7,817 nucleotides of DNA. Source: DASQPE01 sp964519805 (GTDB lineage: Bacteria; Gemmatimonadota; Gemmatimonadetes; Gemmatimonadales; GWC2-71-9). A program made the position numbers and the translations under genes. The notes under the pieces were generated by a model that did not search any database, was not told where the DNA came from, and saw nothing but the letters and a program-made list of their open reading frames with translations. Where the stretch lies: contig CAZFKN010000129.1 in assembly GCA_964519805.1 (NCBI GenBank), positions 1-7,817 on the forward strand, in the 5' to 3' direction. Shown piece by piece: positions 1 to 5,017 of the stretch (the stretch's first letter is position 1; each line of letters opens with the position of its first letter).

Positions 1-108
1 CGCGGGCGGCGGGCCCGCGCCGAAGTTCAGGACGTTGGCGCCGCGGTGGACGCGGGCGCCGGCGGCGGCGTCGCGGGACTCGGGGGCGGCAGCCCCCGGC
101 AACAGCGA
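1..108 (-). CDS. -1 frame extension of the tail chaperone (gpT-like), partial
   Basis: After slippage the ribosome would read TCG at 108 and continue SLLPGAAAPESRDAAAGA, then RVHRGANVLNFGAG and PPPA to the window edge, 36 codons without a stop. The zero frame stops at 29-27. In the gpG/gpGT model this is the start of the T part, which contacts tail tube subunits. The visible part is Ala/Gly/Pro-rich and not recognisable, and open frames are common at this GC content, so the open frame adds little beyond the slippery site. Confidence 0.5.
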
Positions 109-362
109 AAAAAATCGGTGATCGCCGCCGCGTAGAGCGGATCCGGCAAGGCCAGGATCTCCTCGGCCGGCAGCTGCATGTCGAGGAGCGCCTGCTGCAC
201 GACGGCATCGACCGCCGCGTCGTCCGCGCCCGCCCGCTCCAGGTCCTTCAGGAACTGCTGAAACTGCGGATGCGAGAGTGGCCGGCCGACGATCGTCTGG
301 CCGGCCTCGGTGACGTAGGTGGGCTTCTCGAACGCCGCGAGGAGCTTGCGCGCGTCGAACAT
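27..362 (-). CDS. Tail assembly chaperone, gpG-like
   Basis: This 111-residue protein starts at ATG 362, overlapping the tube gene stop by ATGA. The first 85 residues are mostly helical (ARKLLAAFEKPTYVTEAG, then HPQFQQFLKDLERAGADD, AVVQQALLDM, PAEEILALPDPL). After Phe84-Phe85 the composition changes abruptly to RCCRGL and a Pro/Ala/Ser/Thr-rich tail. Size, position between tube and the expected tape measure gene, and the frameshift site at the point of composition change all fit a gpG-like chaperone, which coats the tape measure protein during tail assembly. The sequence alone carries no strong family motif, so the call rests on context plus the slippery site. Confidence 0.72.
   Translation of the reverse strand: MFDARKLLAAFEKPTYVTEAGQTIVGRPLSHPQFQQFLKDLERAGADDAAVDAVVQQALLDMQLPAEEILALPDPLYAAAITDFFRCCRGLPPPSPATPPPAPASTAAPTS
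81..114 (-). promoter_or_regulatory. Predicted -1 programmed frameshift site (T7 slippery run + hairpin)
   Basis: On the minus strand codons 83-85 read GAT TTT TTT, giving the heptamer T TTT TTT at 114-108 in the correct X-XXY-YYZ phase for tandem -1 slippage. After a 9-nt spacer (107-99), 98-81 forms a perfect 7-bp stem, CGGGGGC with GCCCCCG, around a TGCC loop, a fitting stimulatory structure. A run of seven T is notable in so GC-rich a gene. Lambda and many long-tailed phages use -1 frameshifting here to make the gpG and gpGT chaperones. No plain alternative role is visible. Confidence 0.72.
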
Positions 363-1336
363 CAGGCCCCGAAGCTCACGTGAACGCGGTTCGTGCCCTC
401 AGGCGTCAGGAGCCCGCTCAACCGGTGCAGCCACAGGCCCCCGTCGTCCTCATAGGTCGGAGCGTCGAAGATCGTCGCCTTGTCGGCGGTGATCGACATC
501 TTGTTGTTGGCGCCCGTGCCGACATTGATCGTCAGCGCATTCTGCGGGGCCGTCTTCCACTGCGTGAACGCGTCGTAGTCCGCGATCCGCGCGCCCTCGG
601 GTCGGATGTCGAACGTGGCCCGGCGATGGACCGGCTTGTAGCCGGCCAGGGCGTCTGTGGCGTTTCCCGAGAGCTGGGGCTTGAGCGTCAGCTCGAGGCC
701 GACGGTCGCCGTGCGAATATTGCCCAGGGCCAGGGCGCCGAGCGTCAGGGAGCTCGCGCCGGCGAAAACCGGGGGCACCGTCGTCTGGTAGGTCGGCGTG
801 ATGAAGCCGCCGTCCACCGGCTGCACGAAGAGGCCGCGGAGCGCGAATTCGAGCTCGACCGGCTTGCCGGCCGCGAGGGTGAAGACGAGCCGCGACGCGC
901 GCGCCCCGACGATGGGATACTTCACCCAGGCGCCGGTGTCCGTCTCGCGGAAGAGGTAGCACGTGACCGACTTCGTCCCGGTCGAGGCCGTGTCGTAGTC
1001 TTCCTTGGTGGCATTGAAGGCCGCCGAGAGCCCCCCCGCCTGCAGGATGGCGTGCGGTTCGGGGAACACGGTCGAGCCGTTGTAGGCCGAGCCGGCGCCG
1101 CGGATCCAGATCTTGCCCGTGAACTCCGCCCACTTCGCCGCCGGCGCCACCGGGAACGCTTCGTCGAGCAGCTGATTCTGCAGGTCGGTCTGCGGGTTTT
1201 GGATCTCCTGCCCGACCACGAGCGTGCCGTGCTCGATCAGCTGGACCGCGTCCCCCGCGGCCGGCACGGCATCCACGGTTTCCGTCGCCTCGACCTTGAC
1301 GAAGCACGCCGAGAGGGACCGGGTCAGGACCGGCAT
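362..1336 (-). CDS. Major tail tube protein
   Basis: This 324-residue protein starts at ATG 1336; GGAGAAGGA ends about 12 nt upstream, a rather long spacing. It is beta-rich throughout with few charged helices, as expected for a tail tube subunit that stacks as hexameric rings and guides DNA. Recognisable stretches are AEFTGKIWIRGAGSAY (70-85), PEPHAILQAGGLSAAF (92-107), SVTCYLFRETDTGAWVKYP (123-141), VFTLAAGKPVELEFALRGLF (151-170) and LTINVGTGANNKMSITAD (268-285). The central piece, a strand with a YP turn followed by 'l-tf-xaGkp-x-e-fal-Gl', is what I recall of the Phage_tube_2 type. The stop overlaps the next start as ATGA. Order terminator-tube-chaperone is the standard siphovirus order. 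Confidence 0.78.
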   Translation of the reverse strand: MPVLTRSLSACFVKVEATETVDAVPAAGDAVQLIEHGTLVVGQEIQNPQTDLQNQLLDEAFPVAPAAKWAEFTGKIWIRGAGSAYNGSTVFPEPHAILQAGGLSAAFNATKEDYDTASTGTKSVTCYLFRETDTGAWVKYPIVGARASRLVFTLAAGKPVELEFALRGLFVQPVDGGFITPTYQTTVPPVFAGASSLTLGALALGNIRTATVGLELTLKPQLSGNATDALAGYKPVHRRATFDIRPEGARIADYDAFTQWKTAPQNALTINVGTGANNKMSITADKATIFDAPTYEDDGGLWLHRLSGLLTPEGTNRVHVSFGA

Positions 1337-1339
1337 GGC

Positions 1340-1450
1340 CTAGGAGTCCTTCTCCGGGACGGGCTCGTGCTCGCCCGTCTCAGGATTGGTGATGTACGCG
1401 CCGCCGTGCGTCGGCAGCGGGCGCTCGGCCGGCTCAGGGGCTGGTGTCAC
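1340..1450 (-). CDS. Small 36-residue ORF between tail terminator and tube genes
   Basis: A GTG at 1450 opens a frame ending at TAG 1342-1340. It overlaps the preceding gene by 17 bases and ends three bases before the ATG of the tail tube gene, so it exactly bridges the only gap here. The peptide is Pro- and Glu-rich and contains PTHGGAYITNPETGEHEPV. From memory, very short proteins with a 'GGsy-x-dp-x-tG' pattern occur at this place in other siphovirus tail modules. The SD is weak (GGGA about 12 nt upstream), so coupling is expected. The function is unknown; it could equally be just a spacer that carries the tube gene's ribosome entry region (AAGGA). Confidence 0.5.
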   Translation of the reverse strand: MTPAPEPAERPLPTHGGAYITNPETGEHEPVPEKDS

Positions 1451-1952
1451 GGACGCGGTATCCCACTTGGATGGCATGAGTCTCCGTCACGTCGCCGATC
1501 GGCAGCCAGGGTTTCGTTTGCCGGACCTGCGTCCGGTGCACCAAGTTCACGGTGCCGCGCTGGCGATTGGCCAGCGTGCCGACGCTCCACAGCTTCCGCA
1601 GGCTCCGGACGACCGCGCGCATCGTATAGAGCCCGTCTCGCAACACCGCTTCACTGACCGCCCCGCGCGTCGCGAACCCGATGTCGACCTCGATGTCCGC
1701 GTCGAGCGTGCCCTGATCGAACGGCTCGACGTAGACCGCGTCGCTGCGCACCCCCACGAGGATCACGGGCGTCGCCTGGTCCTGCGGGAGCTCGCCGCGC
1801 GCCGCGTTGCCGTTCGACCGCTCGTCGAGGATCGTCACGGCCGGCGGCTGCGTGTCGCCCGTCAAGAGCGCGATCCCCGGGAGCAGCGCGTTGACGCCGT
1901 TCGTGCCGTCCCGCAGCCACGTGGCGACAATGTCCTCGGTTTCGATCACCAC
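1434..1952 (-). CDS. Probable tail terminator / tail completion protein
   Basis: This 172-residue protein starts at GTG 1952, or at the adjacent GTG 1949, three bases after the previous stop and without a clear SD, so translational coupling is likely. The pattern is an N-terminal helix (MVIETEDIVATWLRDG), a strand with VTILDERSNGN, then PVILVGVRSDAVYVEP, a long helix with AVLRDGLYTMRAVVRSLRKLW (about 102-122), and closing strands ending AIQVGYRVRD. This alternation, and the position after the head connector and before the tube gene, fit the gpU-like tail terminator that caps the tail tube at the head end. No family signature is certain from sequence alone; a minor tail or neck protein is the alternative. 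Confidence 0.6.
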   Translation of the reverse strand: MVIETEDIVATWLRDGTNGVNALLPGIALLTGDTQPPAVTILDERSNGNAARGELPQDQATPVILVGVRSDAVYVEPFDQGTLDADIEVDIGFATRGAVSEAVLRDGLYTMRAVVRSLRKLWSVGTLANRQRGTVNLVHRTQVRQTKPWLPIGDVTETHAIQVGYRVRDTSP

Positions 1953-1955
1953 GGC

Positions 1956-2249
1956 TCAGCCCGTCGCCAACGTGATCACGGTGATCGCCCCATCGCCCTC
2001 GAGGCTCACGTCCCGGATGTGGTAGGTCGCCCCGTCCACCACGATCGTGCTGTTCACTGCCAGGGCCGCGAGCGCCCCCGTCTTCACGCGCACCACCTGT
2101 CGCCGCACGCTGACCTGCAGCCCGCTCGGATCCGCCTGGAACAGATCCTCCCGATCCACGAGTCCATTGACCGTCGTCGCCCCGTACGTGACGCTCACGC
2201 CCAGCTGGGCGAGCAGCGCATCCAGGTCGGCCGCGCCGAAGACGGCCAC
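1956..2249 (-). CDS. Head-tail joining protein, gpFII-like
   Basis: This 97-residue protein starts at GTG 2249; a GGAGG overlaps the upstream stop region but is only 2 nt away, so coupling to the previous gene may matter. It opens with a short helix (ADLDALLAQLG) and continues as beta strands: VSVTYGATTVNGLVD, QVSVRRQVVRVKTG, AVNSTIVVDGATYHIRDV and GDGAITVITL. The order 'tG-x-l, I-vDG-x-Y-x-I/V-RdV, gDG, i-t-L' is typical of the lambda gpFII type connector (Phage_attach-like), which binds the filled head under the portal and gives the docking site for the tail. The length is close to lambda gpFII (117). Placement between capsid and tail terminator supports this. Other connector or stopper families share a similar beta fold. 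Confidence 0.7.
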   Translation of the reverse strand: MAVFGAADLDALLAQLGVSVTYGATTVNGLVDREDLFQADPSGLQVSVRRQVVRVKTGALAALAVNSTIVVDGATYHIRDVSLEGDGAITVITLATG

Positions 2250-2258
2250 GGCCTCCGC

Positions 2259-2576
2259 CTACTCCCTCGGCTTTGGATCCCGGGTCGTGACGGCCGGTTT
2301 CCGGGTCTCCCAGGCCGCCTTCTCGCGCTTGGTGGCGCGCTCGTCCCAGTCGGGATGCTCCGGCGACCAGCCCGGCGAGGCCGCCGGATCGCCGTCCTGC
2401 AGCTTCGCGCCGCTCGCTTCCACAGCAAAGTTCGAGTGCGTGAGCTGGAGGAAGAGCGATTCGGGCACGTCGTAGACACCGCCGACGTGGAGTGGCTGGG
2501 GCTCGTCGTCGGGCCTGGCGCGTGGGCCGAGCGCGCCGTGGAGCATCCGGACCCGCCTGATCTTTTCCGCTGCCAT
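2259..2576 (-). CDS. Small phage protein of unknown function following the capsid
   Basis: This 105-residue protein starts at ATG 2576 with GGAGG 7 nt upstream, one of the better ribosome binding sites in the window. I do not recognise a named family with confidence. The N-terminal half has the pattern RRVRMLHG, then HVGGVYDVPESLFLQL and later NFAVEA, like small phage proteins with a short beta-rich unit (a set-point glycine turn, then a helix that ends before a one-strand return). The C-terminal half is acidic and basic by turns, Pro- and Trp-containing (WSPEHPDW) and probably disordered. Lying between capsid and gpFII-like genes, it occupies the place where lambda-type phages carry gpFI-like or other head-completion factors; that role is a positional guess. 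Confidence 0.75.
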   Translation of the reverse strand: MAAEKIRRVRMLHGALGPRARPDDEPQPLHVGGVYDVPESLFLQLTHSNFAVEASGAKLQDGDPAASPGWSPEHPDWDERATKREKAAWETRKPAVTTRDPKPRE

Positions 2577-2615
2577 CGTTGGGCCTCCAGGGCCGCTGTG
2601 GAAACAGCATGCAGA

Positions 2616-2641
2616 GAGGAGCGGCCCGAAGGCCGCCCCCC
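2616..2641 (-). terminator. TTCG-tetraloop hairpin just after the capsid gene
   Basis: On the minus strand GCGGCC TTCG GGCCGC forms a six-pair stem closed by C-G around a TTCG loop, one of the most stable RNA tetraloops. It can extend by five more pairs (GGGGG against TCCTC, two of them G-T). It begins 11 nt after the capsid stop and lies in the 76-base gap before the next gene. The following bases, TCTGCATGCTGTTTCC, are only weakly T-rich, so a partial terminator or 3' mRNA-stability element fits better than a full terminator. Confidence 0.5.
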
Positions 2642-2652
2642 TCGGGGATCGG

Positions 2653-4095
2653 CTACTGCAAGGCGTCCACGGTCACCGCCATCGAGGCCGCGTGCCGCAG
2701 CCCGACGTCGACCATCACGATCGAGGTGACTTCGATCATCCCCTGCTTCTTCAGCCGGTACGGATCGACGATGATCTCCACCGCGAGCCACTGGCCGATC
2801 AGCACCTCCTGCCAGTTGCCGAACAGGGCGGCGTGGCAGACCGTGGTCGACGTGCCCTTCGTCAGGTTCGACGGCACGTTGGTCGACGCCTCGGCCCGGT
2901 AGCCGTTGACCTCGCCCTCGCGCTGGCCGGTGAGCGGCGAGGTCTCGTAGGACCAGACCGGAATCCCGGTCGTGCCCGAGATCTGCGCCACTTTCTTCAT
3001 GCGCGCCTTGATGCCCGGCGTGCTCAAGTAACCGAGCGTGCCGCGCAGCGCGTTCGCGGCCTCGACGGTGCGCTCGAGGTCGACGAAGTTGTCCCAGATC
3101 GGCTGCGCGCCGTTCGTGCCGAGCGCGACGAGGCCGACGCCCGCCACGTTCAGGATCCCGGTGGGCTGGTTCGACGCCCCCGAGCCGTTGATCGCGGCGC
3201 GATCCACTTCGATCGCCGTGATCAGCGTCAGATCCTGCCGCACCAGCTGATCGACGTCCACGACCGCCTGCACGAGCAGCTGCCGCGAGTAGGACGTCGA
3301 GGACAAGAGCAGGTGCGGGCTGATCGTGAGCTGGTTCAGCGTGAGGTTCGAGTCGGCCACGTCCGCGCCCGGATTTTCCCCCTGCCACGACGCGGTGCCG
3401 GCCGTGATCTGCCGCGGGAACGCGATGTTGCCCTGCAGCCCGGGCAGGAGCGTCGCCCCCATCGACATGACCTTCGTCGAGTTGCGGAGCAGCTCGATGA
3501 AGCTGCCCGGCTCGATGAAGCGGAGCTCCTGGCCGGACCCGGACACGTTCGTCGACAGGCCGGCGCGGGTCATGAACCCCTCGATCTTCTCGGCGAGCAG
3601 GAAGGCGCTCGGATCGCGCCGGAAGAAGGCGATCGGATCGCGCGCGCGCCCGATGCCGATGTCGACCGGCATCAGGAAGCCCTTGCCGGACGGCGCCTGG
3701 CCGGCCTTCATGGCCCGGTCCGTCAGCGCCTTCGAGACCTCGAACTCGAACCCGGCCTTCGACCAGTCGCCGTCGGCCGCGGCGACGATCGCGCGCGAGA
3801 GCGAGTAGTTCTTCCGCTCCTGCGCGGAAACGCCCAGGCCGTCGAAGCCGCCGTCCGTGGTGATGCCGCCCCGGTTCTCCTGGGCACGGCGCTTGAACTC
3901 CTCGAAGAGCCACCGGCGCGCCTCGTCGGCGCTCTTGTCGGTGGGGATCCAGTCCTCGGACTTCATGGCGATGCCGTGGCGCTTGGCCGTGTCCACCGCC
4001 TCGAGGATCTCCTGCACGCGCTGTCGCTCCGATTTCCGGAGCTCGGCGGCACGCGCCGCCTCGGCGGCGGGATCGGTGACAACTGCGGCAGTCAT
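2653..4095 (-). CDS. Possible internally initiated major capsid protein (nested)
   Basis: Within the fusion gene, ATG 4095 (Met276 of the fusion) has CTGGGAG about 8 nt upstream, a reasonable ribosome binding site. It falls exactly in the linker after the protease closes (VGVGR) and before the helical delta region. Initiation here would give a 480-residue protein containing delta plus the HK97 capsid, close in layout to stand-alone capsid proteins. It would solve a stoichiometry problem, since hundreds of capsid copies are needed but few proteases. This is inference from motif position only. Confidence 0.4.
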   Translation of the reverse strand: MTAAVVTDPAAEAARAAELRKSERQRVQEILEAVDTAKRHGIAMKSEDWIPTDKSADEARRWLFEEFKRRAQENRGGITTDGGFDGLGVSAQERKNYSLSRAIVAAADGDWSKAGFEFEVSKALTDRAMKAGQAPSGKGFLMPVDIGIGRARDPIAFFRRDPSAFLLAEKIEGFMTRAGLSTNVSGSGQELRFIEPGSFIELLRNSTKVMSMGATLLPGLQGNIAFPRQITAGTASWQGENPGADVADSNLTLNQLTISPHLLLSSTSYSRQLLVQAVVDVDQLVRQDLTLITAIEVDRAAINGSGASNQPTGILNVAGVGLVALGTNGAQPIWDNFVDLERTVEAANALRGTLGYLSTPGIKARMKKVAQISGTTGIPVWSYETSPLTGQREGEVNGYRAEASTNVPSNLTKGTSTTVCHAALFGNWQEVLIGQWLAVEIIVDPYRLKKQGMIEVTSIVMVDVGLRHAASMAVTVDALQ

Positions 4096-4920
4096 GGCGA
4101 CATCTCCCAGTGCGGGGTCAGGATCGTCCACCGGAGGCGCCGCCACCCGCGCAGCGGATCGCCCGACTCCGACCGTATGGTCGGCCGGCACAGCCGTCAG
4201 CGAACCTTCCATCGGCATCCACCGGGTGACGCGGTAGGTGGCGCCGTCCTCATCCTCACGCTCGAGCACCCGCTCCATCGGCACGTAGCCGATCGACACT
4301 TCCTTGCGGATGCCGTCCACGACATCCTGCAGCACTTCCTGGCCGGCCTGGCTCTTCGAGAAGCGCATCATCGCCCGCAGCTTGCCGCCCTTCTCGTCGA
4401 GCGCGATGTCCTCGAGCCGGCCGACCTGCTTGCCGGTCATGTGGTCGAGGAGGAGCGGCAGCCCGCCCTTCGCCCGCGTCATGTCGACGGCGTCGGCCGA
4501 GTGATCGAGGATCTCGTCGCCGTCCCAGCGCGGCACGGGCGTCTCCGACGAGAGGGAGACCGCCATGCGCCCGTCCTTCTCCAGCTCGCCGCCGTCGTGC
4601 GCGCGCAGTAGCTGGTAGGTCCGGTAGGCCAGCGCCCCCTGGGCGCCCTTCTCGCCTTTACCCAAGTGCTCCTTCTCGAAATTCGACGTATCGAACCCGC
4701 AGCTCTTGGCCTTCGCGACGATCTTCCGGGCGACCTTGGCCTTCTCGCTCGCCGGGATGTCCTCGGTCGACGCGAACCGCCCGAGCGCGTTCTGCGCGTG
4801 CGAGCAGTCATGGATCGGGAGCTTCCAGGTCTCGGTCTTGTCGGGATCACCGACGTAGGCGAAGCCCGAGGCCGGGACCGCGGTGCCGCCGACCGACTTG
4901 GTTTTCTTCCCGTCCGCCAT
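2653..4920 (-). CDS. Prohead protease-major capsid protein fusion (DUF6582-like / S78 / HK97)
   Basis: One uninterrupted 755-residue protein. Start ATG 4920 has GGAGG 6 nt upstream; GTG 4923 is a possible but worse start. Residues 32-88 (WKLPIHDCSHAQNALGRF, then KVARKIVAKAKSCGFD) resemble the small DUF6582 domain seen on some phage capsid-maturation proteins. Residues about 115-255 are an S78 (HK97-type) prohead protease: LPLLLDHMTGKQVGR holds the likely catalytic His160, KEVSIGY the likely Ser209, and EGSLTAVPADHTVGVGR closes the domain. Residues 276-355 are charged and helical and probably act as the scaffold-like delta region. The HK97-fold capsid follows: IAFPRQITAGTASWQGE (499-515), STSYSRQLLVQ (541-551), AAINGSGASNQPTGIL (575-590), VCHAALFGNW (694-703). 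The protease would cleave the delta region and itself after procapsid assembly. No separate scaffold gene is seen nearby. Confidence 0.93.
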   Translation of the reverse strand: MADGKKTKSVGGTAVPASGFAYVGDPDKTETWKLPIHDCSHAQNALGRFASTEDIPASEKAKVARKIVAKAKSCGFDTSNFEKEHLGKGEKGAQGALAYRTYQLLRAHDGGELEKDGRMAVSLSSETPVPRWDGDEILDHSADAVDMTRAKGGLPLLLDHMTGKQVGRLEDIALDEKGGKLRAMMRFSKSQAGQEVLQDVVDGIRKEVSIGYVPMERVLEREDEDGATYRVTRWMPMEGSLTAVPADHTVGVGRSAARVAAPPVDDPDPALGDVAMTAAVVTDPAAEAARAAELRKSERQRVQEILEAVDTAKRHGIAMKSEDWIPTDKSADEARRWLFEEFKRRAQENRGGITTDGGFDGLGVSAQERKNYSLSRAIVAAADGDWSKAGFEFEVSKALTDRAMKAGQAPSGKGFLMPVDIGIGRARDPIAFFRRDPSAFLLAEKIEGFMTRAGLSTNVSGSGQELRFIEPGSFIELLRNSTKVMSMGATLLPGLQGNIAFPRQITAGTASWQGENPGADVADSNLTLNQLTISPHLLLSSTSYSRQLLVQAVVDVDQLVRQDLTLITAIEVDRAAINGSGASNQPTGILNVAGVGLVALGTNGAQPIWDNFVDLERTVEAANALRGTLGYLSTPGIKARMKKVAQISGTTGIPVWSYETSPLTGQREGEVNGYRAEASTNVPSNLTKGTSTTVCHAALFGNWQEVLIGQWLAVEIIVDPYRLKKQGMIEVTSIVMVDVGLRHAASMAVTVDALQ

Positions 4921-4923
4921 CAC

Positions 4924-5015
4924 GCGCCTCCGGAAAACGACAACGCGGGCCAGAGTGGTCTCTGGCCCGCGCGGGGCGCTCGATGTGGCGCTCTCGTCTA
5001 CGATACTACCAGCCG
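4924..5015 (-). promoter_or_regulatory. Leader copy A: hairpin, T-rich run and RBS before the capsid fusion gene
   Basis: This fills most of the 94-base gap between the portal and capsid-fusion genes. On the minus strand it reads CGGCTGG, TAGTATCGTAGA, GAGCGCCACA, GAGCGCC leading into CGCGCGGGCC, then the hairpin, TTGTCGTTTTC and CCGGAGGCGC. The same order of blocks occurs at 7688-7780 before another gene. Any -10-like hexamer here is weaker than in copy B. GGAGG lies 6 nt before the ATG at 4920 but only 3 nt before the GTG at 4923, which favours the ATG as the true start. Confidence 0.65.
4932..4971 (-). terminator. Perfect 12-bp hairpin with T-rich run (leader copy A)
   Basis: Positions 4944-4971 form an exact inverted repeat: CGCGGGCCAGAG, loop ACCA on the minus strand, CTCTGGCCCGCG. 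The minus strand continues TTGTCGTTTTCC, a weaker T-run than in copy B. It looks like a Rho-independent terminator or attenuator between portal and capsid genes, but its place directly before the capsid RBS equally fits a 5' mRNA element that sets capsid dosage. Confidence 0.55.
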
Positions 5016-5017
5016 GG

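Noticed and set aside
380..1657. Long open plus-strand frame of 425 codons opposite the tail tube and terminator genes
   Set aside because: It is antisense to confidently placed genes, is extremely rich in Arg, Ala, Gly and Pro, shows no domain, and is expected from high GC content.
2195..3913. Second long minus-strand frame of 572 codons overlapping the capsid
   Set aside because: It overlaps the capsid in another frame and is Arg/Gly/Ala-rich without any motif; the capsid frame explains the region.
2692..4611. Open plus-strand frame of 639 codons opposite the capsid fusion
   Set aside because: The opposite strand encodes clear S78 protease and HK97 capsid motifs; this frame has shadow composition (Arg, Leu, Ala, Asp, His) and no recognisable motif.
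4921..4923. GTG at 4923 as the start of the capsid fusion
   Set aside because: GGAGG is only 3 nt upstream of this GTG but 6 nt upstream of the adjoining ATG at 4920, which is the better start.
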